Below are positions 51,835-62,200 of a stretch of DNA of 64,000 nucleotides, in pieces. A program made the position numbers and the translations under genes. The notes under the pieces were generated by a model, which was not told the DNA's origin, ran no database searches, and saw nothing but the letters and a program-made list of their open reading frames with translations. Where the stretch lies: contig WSYJ01000178.1 in assembly GCA_020186115.1 (NCBI GenBank), positions 1,178,001 through 1,242,000 of the forward strand. The letters are read 5' to 3'. Origin of the DNA: Histomonas meleagridis. Taxonomy: Eukaryota; Parabasalia; Tritrichomonadida; Dientamoebidae. Positions within the stretch are counted from its first letter, which is position 1. Every line of letters starts with the position of its first letter.

Positions 51835-52420
51835 CGGTATTCCCCAATTAGTTCTATCATTTATTGCATGATTACAACTTACATAAAGCACTGTATATAC
51901 TGAATGGAAATCATCAGAAAGTTGCGCGGGATAAATATCACTTCCGTAACAATCTAAGCATTCTTTGATATAAGGTATTTCATGTACGCAGGATGATTTG
52001 GATCCGCTACACATAATGCAATGACATTCTCATGCATTGATGAACCAATCATCTTTTTATAATATGAAAATAAACCTGGAAAATCTTTAACTGTTTTCGC
52101 AAAGTTCGCAAGTTGTCGTGCGATTTCTTTAAGAATTATTTAACACGGATTTTCTCGTTTGTAATATTGTATACACAATCAATCTCTACTTAATTACTTC
52201 CGCCGCCTATAACTAAATTAAATGGACTACCATCAGATGCGATATAATCCCGATTGAATAATCCGACTGACTAGACTAATCTATTTCCTGAATGTGACTT
52301 TGCATGCGCTGTAATCAAACTGATAGCACTGATCAAAAAAGGGTTTGTAACATAATTTGATTCGAAAACAAGATAGAGTGCAGAGAAGAAGATTATCGCA
52401 GAACCTCAAAATACTTTAAA
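51835..52420 (-). pseudogene. Decayed gene of unknown family
   Basis: The minus strand from about 52420 to 51835 reads as protein-like sequence in three frames joined by small shifts. Pieces include LISAISLITAHAKSHSGNRL, LFNRDYIASDGSPFNLVIGG, IARQLANFAKTVKDFPGLF, SSMHENVIALCVADPNHPAY and ECLDCYGSDIYPAQLSDDFH. Composition and order suggest a once continuous soluble or luminal protein. I do not recognise the family. The remnant lies directly upstream of the plus-strand ankyrin locus. Confidence 0.5.
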
Positions 52421-52569
52421 TTATATGTTTCCACCATATCCTATTGCATGTAGAGCTGTAAAGTGATCTGCTTAAAAATAATGAAATTCCATATTCTAAT
52501 ATTATTTCTATAAAAGATTATAAAATTGCAATCATTACTTATGGAAAATTTGAGAATTATTTAATGAAA

Positions 52570-52576
52570 AACGGTT
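52570..52576 (+). promoter_or_regulatory. AACGGTT element upstream of the ankyrin locus
   Basis: AACGGTT lies 3 bases before an ATG at 52580 and 30 bases before the in-frame ATG at 52607. By analogy with other genes here (12-30 bases) the second ATG is the likelier start, which also fits the shorter N-termini of the paralogues. Confidence 0.45.
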
Positions 52577-52606
52577 TTTATGAAAAATGTAATCACATTT
52601 TTAAAT

Positions 52607-55210
52607 ATGGAACAAAATAAATCAAATCAAAAAATACAAAATGAATTAGAAGTGCTTCTATCAATCGAGGATATAATTTTTAATATAAACAAAGAAAATA
52701 TTGATCAATCTTCAAAATCAATAATTAATATGTATGATGAAATATATCCAATATCATTTGATAAGCTTATTTCTAAAATGATATATATTCTTTTTGAAAT
52801 AAGGATGAAAGATTTTGATATATTTTTAAATTTTTTAAATGAAATTAATAAATTTGAATATGAGAGTGAAGGCAACTCAAGAATTATTAACATATTTTCT
52901 AAGCTCCTTATTGAAAATCATACGAAAGGTCAATATTTTCTTCTTTACAATTTGGTTAAACATAAAATACTTGAGCCAAAAGATTTCAATTCCAAAAATA
53001 ATCCTTATTTTATACATTATATGTATAATGAAGAAATTAAAAACATACAGAATTATGATGCTTATGAATATTTGAAGCAATTCGAAGAAAATTACTCAGA
53101 ACTATCAAAGAATGATCGGGAACTTCATAAGCAATTAATTGAAGAAGGAGTTAATCCAAATGAACTTGCGAAAATAATCCGAAATGATGAAATCGAAAAA
53201 CTTCAAGAAATGGCGTCACAAAATGATTTTGATTTTGATCAAATAATTAAACCATCAATTTATGAAAGATGTTCATTTATTAACAATTAGTATGTTACAT
53301 TAATTGATTATGCAGCATTTTTTTCATCAGTTAAATGTTTTAAATTTTTGCTTATGAATAATGCAAACTTGAAAAACACTGGTAAATATGCAGTTGCAGG
53401 TGGAAATGAAGAAATTATTCATTTATGTGAACAAAACCATTCATCATTTGAAGATGCATATGAAACAGCAATTGAATTCCATCGAAATATTATCTTTAAA
53501 TATCTTTATGAAAATCAAATTATAGTAAATAATAATAAAGAAGAATTGGGAATAAAATGTATTACATATTATAACTTTGAAATTTTATCATTTTTACTTG
53601 AAGAAGGAATGATAGTAAATGATAATATAATTTATGAATCTGTAAAAAATGAGATCTATCTCATTAAATATTTTCATGAATTTAATAAGCACCCAAAAAA
53701 CATTTTAGTTTTTGCTACAAACTGGAAATTTTGAAATTGTAAAATATGTATTAGAACAAAATGGAATTGATAATAATTTTAAAGATATATTATTTTATTG
53801 AAAATATTTAAAACAGTACTTAATATAGCATCTTATAATGGTTTCATTGATATAATTAAATTTCTTCTTGAGCAAAAAGTGTTTGATATTAATGAAAATG
53901 GTGTTTATTTGTTTGTTTTAATGTTGCAAAATAAAATTTTTAATTTTTTTAAAATATTTGAAATAGCATTGATTTGTGGTTCCAAAAGAAGTCATCTGAA
54001 TATAGTTAAATTACTTCTAAAACATGGAGGAATTGATATTAATGCTAAAGATGTTAATTTGTTTTATTTAATATTTATTTTAATAATTAGATGTTTGATA
54101 ATAATATTTGGAAATTATTTAAATTATTTAAAACAGCGCTGATGAATGCAGCTGAAAATGGTCATATAGAAATAGTTAAATTACTTCTTGAACAAGAAGG
54201 AATTGATATTAATGTGACAGATATTAATTTATTTCATTTAGGGTTCATTTTAATAATATCTTATTTCAATATAATATTTGGAATTTACTAAAAATATTTC
54301 AAACAGCACTTATGTTAGCATCTGAAAATGGTTATATAGAAATCGTTAAATTACTTCTTCAACAAAAAGAAATTGATGTTAATATTAAAGATATTTATTT
54401 GTTTTATTTAATATTTCTTTTAATAATTTTCTATTTCAAAATAATATTTGGAAATTATTAAAATTATTTTGCACAGCACTTATTTTTGCATCTCGAATTG
54501 GATACACAGAGATAGTTAAATTACTTCTTGAACAAGAAGAAATTGATATTAATGTTAAAAACAATAGTTATCTTAAGAATTTAATATTTCAAAATATCAC
54601 TTGGAAATTATTTTGGTTATTTAAAACAGCACTTATGTATGCACTTGAAAATGATCGCACAGGAATATTCAAATTGCTTCTTGAACAAAAAGGAATTGAT
54701 GTTAATGCCAAAGATATTTATTTGTTTTATTTGATATTTATTTTAATAATTTTATATTTCAAAATAATATTTGGAAATTATTAAAATTATTTAAAACAGC
54801 ATTTATGTTAGCATCAGAAAGTGGTTATACAGAAATAGTCAAATTACTTCTTGAACAAAAAGAAATTGACATTAATGCTCAAGATATTTATTTGTTTTAT
54901 TTGATATTTATTTTAATAATTTGATATTTCAAAATAATATTTGGAAATAAAATAAAATATTTAAAACAGCACTTATTTTGGCATCTTATCACGGTCACAC
55001 AGTTATCTTTAAATTACTTCTTGAACAAGAAGGAATTGATATTAATGCTAAAGATATTTATTTGTTTTATTTAATATTTATTTTAATAATTTTATATTTC
55101 AAAATAATATTTAGAAATTATTCAAAATATTATGGACAGCACTTATGTTTGCATCTCTATATGGTCATACAGAAATTGTTAAAATAATTCAAGAATTTAT
55201 GTCTGTTTAA
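52607..55210 (+). pseudogene. DUF3447/ankyrin locus with broken core and nine ankyrin blocks
   Basis: The core starts at 52607 (MEQNKSNQ) and carries the usual motifs (NPNELAKIIRNDEI, PSIYERCSFIN). A TAG at 53288-53290 falls between INN and YVTLIDYAAFF. The same frame continues to NHPKNILVFAT-like sequence near 53715, where a single-base shift precedes GNFEIVKYVLEQNGID. Nine ankyrin blocks follow, starting at 53813, 53963, 54133, 54303, 54473, 54626, 54796, 54966 and 55136. All have open frames (TALMLASENG...EIVKLLLEQ...GIDINAKD type). The last is shortened and ends ...KIIQEFMSV with TAA at 55208-55210. The core lesions suggest a pseudogene, but the repeats have not decayed. Confidence 0.7.
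53813..55143 (+). repeat. 170-bp ankyrin-plus-spacer array
   Basis: Block starts are spaced 150, 170, 170, 170, 153, 170, 170 and 170 bases. Spacers read GATATTTATTTGTTTTATTT at the 5' side and end TTATTTAAAACAGCACTT. They are about as similar to each other as the coding halves. Spacers of 150- and 153-base units are shorter, while the coding halves keep their size. Confidence 0.92.
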
Positions 55211-55660
55211 TATATTAAACAATTATTTTTTTTTAACAAATCTTTAGCTTCGATTAATTGGTTCATCTGGTGAAAGTGCATGATAGATCATAACTCATAT
55301 TGCTTTACTCCTTGTTTCAAATGTTTTACCAAATTAAATCTTTAAAAAAATCTTATGATTTTTGTTGTGCCTGTATATTTTAAATAATAAATCACACAAA
55401 AGACTTTAGTTTTCAGTCAATACATAAATATATAAAAGGATTATTCGTGGAACTAAAAAACCGATTCCATCCATCCTCAAAAAAAGGAAGCAAATGACTG
55501 GTTTACAATTAAAAAATTGTGAGATACGATTATTTTCAACAGTAAACCCAAAAATTGAGTTTATCGTGCGCATCAACCAAATAAACACAGAAAAAGACAT
55601 GTAAACATGTGAATGTTCTTTGGCTGCTAATTTGCACAAATTAAATCACATTCGTTTATT
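55211..55660. other. Intergenic, convergent
   Basis: Gap between the ankyrin locus and the 3' end of CCZ1. A 77-codon minus frame at 55406-55639 has no recognisable similarity. Confidence 0.4.
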
Positions 55661-56935
55661 TTACGCCATAGCAATTTTCCGTGCCTGCTCTATCTCTCCC
55701 GATATTCCTTTGCTTTTGTTTTCCACCACAACGATTGTATCTGTTTCTTTTCTTCTTTCAAAATATGATATAAATTGCCCTTCTTTATCAACAGGGAACA
55801 CTCCATTCGAATTGCTGCCAGTTAAGTTACCAAAATCGTGTGCATGCAAAACACCAATTTCAATCTTATTATAATGGAAAGGTTGAATTTGATGGTTAAT
55901 AAGCTCCAATTCCGCTTCTTCGATGTGGTGGCACAACTTAACGCCGGTTTTTTCTTGGAAACTTCCCGATTTCTTCAATGTGGCCGAGATGCTGGTGGAG
56001 TGATCGCACGTGCGAAGTATTGGAAACGCGTCCTTTGTTACTTCCGCCAATACATTTAAGTCATAAATTTTTCGTGGGTCTATAACTAATATCAATCTGA
56101 CCTTGTTCAATTGTAGCGCAGATAACGCATAAGTACGGTCTTCATAGTACACAGGTGGGGTGAAACAAGTGATAGAGCCATCCGGCTCTTTGACATAACC
56201 AATAATCCATTGCATCACATTTTCCCTTTTCTTGCATTTGCGTGGGAAATATGGTTTAAATTTGGAGTTGATCAATAGCGACAAGATACGTGTGAAAATT
56301 GGATCGTGATGAATGGAAGAAACAACTTTATCTTGTAATGTGATAATTGCATTTGTTATAAAGTCAAACTTTTGTTGTATCTTCATAAGCTGTTCTTTGA
56401 ATAGTAGTTTTCGATCATCTGGAATAGTTAAACATGGGATGTATGCATTCCACAATTGTGTGAAAACTAGATCATTCCAGCGAATAACATTGAGGATATG
56501 TGGCATAAGACCTTTCAGTCCATTACGCCACTGAGGATCAAACTTTCCATTGACTCGTTTGGGTTTTGCTAAATTCATAAAAAGCATGTTCTTAACAGTT
56601 TCAAGAACAGTGTTAAGGACAAGACGGTGTGTGGGCTTGGTGGATAAAAGGGATGCAGAAAAGAATAGATTCTCTCCAATTGGAAGTAATGAAAATTCTC
56701 GCTTGCCTGAAAATATATAGTCGCAATTTTTGGAAGTACCAAACTGTTCGGGTACATAGAGGAAGGTAGTAAGAATACCAGCTTCATTAACTTGACGCAT
56801 TTGTGAAGAATCTTCAGGATTATCAGAAGAACAATAATAGAACAAAACATCATTGGAAGAACCTTCTTCTTCAGACACTACAAAATCAAATACTATAAAG
56901 TTATAAAGAGAATAGTTTGGTGTGATCTCTTCCAT
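55661..56935 (-). CDS. CCZ1: CCZ1-like subunit of the Mon1-Ccz1 Rab7 exchange factor
   Basis: CCZ1 pairs with MON1 to activate Rab7 during endosome maturation. The 424-residue protein begins with a longin-type domain: IVFDFVVSEEE...VLFYYCSS, an ILTTFLYVPEQFG stretch, then GENLFFSASLLS. This parallels the ILFYHP ... AIVQFTRTF ... NFWMVMVV pattern of CCZ1. A helical middle and second and third longin-like modules follow. The length is slightly short for the family (about 480). HPS4 and Inturned share the first domain, so the exact member is less sure than the superfamily. The ATG at 56935 starts a few residues before the first strand. AATCGTTACC lies about 50 bases upstream. Confidence 0.6.
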   Translation of the reverse strand: MEEITPNYSLYNFIVFDFVVSEEEGSSNDVLFYYCSSDNPEDSSQMRQVNEAGILTTFLYVPEQFGTSKNCDYIFSGKREFSLLPIGENLFFSASLLSTKPTHRLVLNTVLETVKNMLFMNLAKPKRVNGKFDPQWRNGLKGLMPHILNVIRWNDLVFTQLWNAYIPCLTIPDDRKLLFKEQLMKIQQKFDFITNAIITLQDKVVSSIHHDPIFTRILSLLINSKFKPYFPRKCKKRENVMQWIIGYVKEPDGSITCFTPPVYYEDRTYALSALQLNKVRLILVIDPRKIYDLNVLAEVTKDAFPILRTCDHSTSISATLKKSGSFQEKTGVKLCHHIEEAELELINHQIQPFHYNKIEIGVLHAHDFGNLTGSNSNGVFPVDKEGQFISYFERRKETDTIVVVENKSKGISGEIEQARKIAMA

Positions 56936-57881
56936 TACAATGTCACTTTTAGTCTTTTGTCATCTTGGATTTGTGAGATATTTAATCGTTACCACATAAT
57001 TAACCAGAAAAAACACATTTAAAAACGTACAGTTGGATTTTCATTCAACAAAATGTTATTATGAAAATGTATCTCGAAAGTTTACATATTTATTTTTGTA
57101 TCTATTATTGATTGTTTTACAGATCTTATTTTTGTTTGTGCAGATATTTTATTGGCTCAAGCAAAAAATAATTTTTTATTATCTTTCAGGTAATTTGGTT
57201 TCAAAATGGATATTTTAAATTTTGTTTAATGTGTATAGATTTAAAACAAGCCTAAATCATTAACAGTCGTTATACCACAAATAGAAGGCTCGCATAAAGT
57301 GAAAACTGATAAACAACATTTCGCAACATATAATTTCCATGGATATTATTAACTTTTTTGGATATATAAAAATGAAAATGAAACTAAACGCAATTGTAAT
57401 AATTCCTTCATCTCTACCTGTAATATTACATTCAACATTTCAAATTTATTAATCCATTTTTATTATTATAGACAAGTATATACCCATAACATGATTTTTA
57501 AGTGATGCATTATTATATGTAATTTTTTTAAGTTTAAATTCATCTGGTTTAATCCTATATTTTATATATAAATCATATGATTCCACCATCTTGATTTTAA
57601 AATTTTTTCTGATAAAACAAATTCGTTCTTGGTATTTATTGATTTTTCATTTTCATAATTATATCAACAAAAAATAGGTTTTCATAATTAATTTCTAAAA
57701 ATAGGGAAGTCTATGTGTTTATAGGTACTCATTATTCTTTTATATAATGCATATTTAATATTTACGATGAAGAATCCAGATTCATAAATAAAAGTTGTCA
57801 AAAGTATTTTAGGGGTCAAATGGTTATATATTCAAATATTGAATTAATTTTTATGGTTTTTTTGAACTGAATTGATAGGAT
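56936..57881. other. Intergenic, no gene seen
   Basis: Nearly 1 kb of AT-rich sequence between divergent genes. A 61-codon frame at 57033-57218 is hydrophobic by composition only. Confidence 0.4.
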
Positions 57882-57888
57882 TATCGTT
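57882..57888 (+). promoter_or_regulatory. TATCGTT element of the Rab11-like gene
   Basis: TATCGTT, the inverse of AACGATA, ends 29 bases before the ATG at 57918, at a spacing like that of AACCGTT in other genes. Confidence 0.4.
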
Positions 57889-57917
57889 GTAACAATTTTT
57901 AAAAAGTGTCTCTTCAA

Positions 57918-58565
57918 ATGAATTCGAAGGCCCAACTCAAAGAAGGAATTCTTCCAGACTGTCAAAATCCAGATTATCTACTCAAGGTTATTCTAACCGG
58001 AGATTCTGGCGTTGGGAAAACAAACATTCTATCTCAATTTGTTCGAAACCAATTTAATCCGGATTCTATGACAACAGTTGGTGTAGAGTTTGCAACAAAA
58101 ACAGTTCATGTCAATGGGAAAACAGTAAAAGCCCAAATTTGGGATACTGCAGGTCAAGAAAGATATAGGGCCATCACATCAGCATATTACAAAGGAGCTA
58201 AAGGAGCAATTTTAATGTATGACATAACGTCACCTAACTCATTTACATCGCTAAATAAGTGGATAAAAGAAATAAGGGATAATACAGATTCAATCCCCAT
58301 TTTACTTGTCGGTAACAAAATTGATCTCAAAGACCAAAGGTCGATTTCGGTCGAGGAAGGTAAAAACTTGGCTGAAAGGGAACAATTACTATTTATGGAA
58401 ACTTCTGCTCTCGATGCAACAAATGTACAAGAAGCTTTTACACAACTTCTGTCGTTTATTCTTGATCAGTATGAAAAAGGTGAAATAAAAGCACCACAAG
58501 AAGATAATCCAAAAGTATCAAATGGCGCATCAATCCAATCAAGCAAAAATGGCTGTTGCTGTTAA
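57918..58565 (+). CDS. Rab11-like small GTPase
   Basis: The protein has 215 residues from the ATG at 57918; an in-frame GTG 12 bases upstream is not needed. All Rab motifs are present: P-loop GDSGVGKTN, effector [45 protein letters not shown] and SAL. It ends in CCC, a prenylation signal. The GVEFATK and [17 protein letters not shown] switch sequences are those of the Rab11/Rab25 group (recycling endosome). The 20-residue N-terminal extension is typical of trichomonad Rabs. The stop is TAA followed by TAAA. Confidence 0.92.
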   Translation: MNSKAQLKEGILPDCQNPDYLLKVILTGDSGVGKTNILSQFVRNQFNPDSMTTVGVEFATKTVHVNGKTVKAQIWDTAGQERYRAITSAYYKGAKGAILMYDITSPNSFTSLNKWIKEIRDNTDSIPILLVGNKIDLKDQRSISVEEGKNLAEREQLLFMETSALDATNVQEAFTQLLSFILDQYEKGEIKAPQEDNPKVSNGASIQSSKNGCCC

Positions 58566-59221
58566 TAAATTTATCATTAATGTCCGTAATAATACAAAAA
58601 ATATTATATTTCTGCTTGAAGAAAATAAAATAATAAAAATTTTCAGTTTTTCAATATATTTGAATAGTTAACGTAACCGATTTGTCATTGAATTTATTGA
58701 AAAATTAAATACAAACGATTATAACCGTATACAGTTATCCCTAAAAACAAATTTTCTTTTTCGCTTGTTTTCTTCCATTCCCTTAATATATTCCCTTTTA
58801 AATCAGCGGGAATTAAAAAATCCATATAATTGCTTATACGAAAATGCCTTCTCAAATCATGTTCACAATTTTTTTCCAAATTAATTTAGCAATAAGAAAT
58901 TATCTTGTCTTTTTCTTATAAGTTGTTTGTGCAAACATAACTTTTATAACGATGAAATATCACAAATTTTTACATTTGTTTTGATTTAATATCTATAAGA
59001 AATAGAATTTAAAATTATTGACTTCTCAATGAAAGAAATTAATTAACTATCACTTGATATCAAAGGATTTCTATTTAGTTTCAAGGGTAAGTCATTATTT
59101 CTATTGGCGTTTTCCAATATTTTTTTAAATTTTTTTATGAAAATTTAACCAAAAAATTTGATTTTTCTATGAAAACCCATTTGATTACATCTTTTGGTTT
59201 TTTACCATATCATTTTTCTTT
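58566..59221. other. Intergenic, no gene seen
   Basis: About 650 bases upstream of the multi-FERM gene. A 61-codon minus frame (58694-58879) is not supported. I see no clear AACCGTT near the ATG at 59222. Confidence 0.4.
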
Positions 59222-62200
59222 ATGTCAACCGATTTAGTTGCTTTATACACAAGCTCCACGATCCAAGACGATCATCCCAAAGTTTTCCAATATTATCTTG
59301 ATTACACAGGTATGCAATGTCTTCAAGTTGCCATGAAAAACTTAGGCATTGAATATGAACCTAACTATGGTCTTCTGCTTCGATCCACGGAAGTTAAATG
59401 GCTTGATTTAAGTCAAACGCTTCGTTCGCAAAATGTTAAAACAGGATTTATGATTATCGTATATCCAATGGAAGAACAAAAGACGCAACCAATTTTCATA
59501 AAGACAATTGATATTGAAACAACTCAAACCACAGTTTATCAAGAAGCAGTCGTTGATGGCGAAGATGATGATATTAATTATGAATACACTAATATTGATG
59601 AGAAAGTTACTGAATTTAATGAGATTAAATATGGAGGATTCCAATCACAAAAAGGAGAAAATGCAAAAATAGTTTCGATCTTTACTTCTGATGGATTTAA
59701 TACAACACAACCAAAAGAATGTAAATATTATATTCATTCTTCTTATACTGAAGTATTAGAGACTGCATTAAAACATTTAGGATTAAATCGTAATGCTGAA
59801 TATTGTGTTTTATTACAATATGGTTTAGATGTTAGAAAATGGTTTAAAGAAACTGGATTTCTTGAAGAATATAATCCATTTAATGGAATGTATTTATATG
59901 TTTTCCAGAAAATAAAACAAATTAATGTTCATTCGGAATATCAACAAATGAAAACAATTTCAATTGACATAACTAAAACTGTTTCTGATTTAGTTGAAGA
60001 AATTTCTAAAGATTTTAATATTAGAAATCATTATAGTTATAATTTATGTACTATTAAAGATCCAAAAAATCCAATTCCTTTAAATGGAGATTTATCTATT
60101 CCCCAACAAACTAAAGAAATAAATGATATAATGTTTTTAAGAAAATATTTTTTGTTTTCGAGAGAAGATTTAGAAACAATCGAAACAACCAAAATTGCAT
60201 TTAAAGATGCAATGAAAGAATTTATTACAAATGATGTCGAACTATCTGAATCTGATGCAATTAAACTTCTTATTTATCGATATTATGCAGAAGAAACAAA
60301 TCCAAACTTCCAAAATGTTCCTGATGATTTATCTAAATATCTTCCAAAGACATATAAAAATGGAAAAACTATAGGCCATAAATTAAAATCGTATGCAAAA
60401 AAGATACCAAAAGTTGATCAATTTAATGCATGTCGTAAATATATTAAAAAATTAAGAAAGATTAATGGATTTGCTTGTACAATGTTTAAGAATGTAATTG
60501 TTGAAGTTAAATATCAAAATAATAAAACTTCTGTTGAAATAGATTTAAAAGTTTCTCCTTTATCTGTTACTTTCATTAATAAAAAGAATGGAAATGTCGA
60601 AGAAAAAATATCAATTTCTAAAATTATTAGTATAAATTTATTAGAAACTACATTAGAAATTCAATTCGCTATATCAAAACCATTTGGGAAAACAGGAAAA
60701 TATTTATTTTATTCACCAGAAACAAATAAAATCAAATTTTTGATTGAGAAATATAATACAATAAGTAAACAAATTCTAATTCATCGAGCAAAATTAAAAT
60801 TACAAAATTCTCAACATACGATAAACAATAAAACAAAAGTAACTTTATTCACAACGACTAATCTTAAAGATGAAAAGCCATCAATGTTTGATTATGATTC
60901 AAGTTTTACTGGTAAAATATTTATTAAATATGCCGAAAAATATCTTTCACTTGAACATAGTAGTAATCATATAGCACTTGTTAAAATGTTAAAGAAAAAA
61001 CATCAATGGATCTCAAATGAAACATTTTTATGTTTAATGGGAATACAAAATGGAATGACGGTATATATCATCGATAATTTTTATCCGATAAAAGTCATTT
61101 TTTCAAATCAAAGTTCGAAAACAATGGTATTTGATTTAACACAAAAAATCGAAGAAATAATTCCTTCTGTTTTTAAGAAACAAGGATTACCAATTGTTTC
61201 CGGATTTACATTATATTCATTAGAAGATGAAAATAACCCACGGCCACTTGATGTTAAACTTTCTATACCTGAACAATGTTCGGATTATTCGAAATTACTT
61301 TTTAAGCGTCGTTTCTTTGTACTTTCATCACAAGTACTTCAATCAATTCAAACAGCTTATTCAACTGTTTGTGATTGTAAAGATAATGTTCTTGATCCAA
61401 ATTCGGATGTAAGACTTTCTGAAGATGAAGCGATTGAATTAGCGATTTATTATTTATATTCTTCTGCAATGAATCCACAAGATGTAAAATCCGCTAAACA
61501 ACATGATTATAATGGGTTAATACCTTCTTATATTAATATAGATAAGAAATTTGATGTAAAATTTAAAAAAGTTTTAGAAGAATTTAAACCACTTGAAAGA
61601 ATTGATGCATCTAAATTTTATATTGGTAAAGTTCGACAAATTAAAGGGTTTGGTGTTGAAAAATTTGTTGTTATTTATCGAGAAGTAACATTTGGTGTTA
61701 CAGAGAAAACTATTAAAGATACAACATTAGCAATTGGACCATTAAATATTAGTGTTTTCTTACCAAATACAAATGAACCAATATATTCGATTTCATATCG
61801 ATTAATTATTAATTATCAATCGATGGGTCATAAATTATTAATCAAATTTTCGAATCCACAAACTAATAAAATACATTCAATCGAATTTAAAATACGTGAT
61901 ATTGATATCGTATTAATGTTACTTAGTCAATATATATCTATCATTCATAGTTTATTATTTGAAAATCGTGAAAAACAAAGAAAAGAATTAGAAGAAACTA
62001 CACAACGTTTAAGAGGAGGATTTGTTGATGAAACAGGTAAAACTTATCAACCAATGAATGATTTTTTGATTTCTTCATCACTTTATAAACGAGATAATTT
62101 ATCGAAGTTATGGATCGAATTAAATAAAACTGGAAAAGAAGTTATTGATATTGTTGTTCCTATATTAAAGATTGATACTAAAATTGATTATTCTGTTTTA

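Noticed and set aside
54894..54969. Canonical GT...AG intron (GTTTTATTT...AAAACAG) in the ankyrin spacers
   Set aside because: It would leave 94-base blocks and shift the frame. The donor GT is missing in some units (TTTATTTCTTT at about 19803-19810), and the trichomonad ACTAACACACAG acceptor is absent.
57906..57917. Rab11-like protein starting at GTG 57906
   Set aside because: An ATG follows four codons later; eukaryotic genes rarely start at GTG and the extra residues are not conserved.
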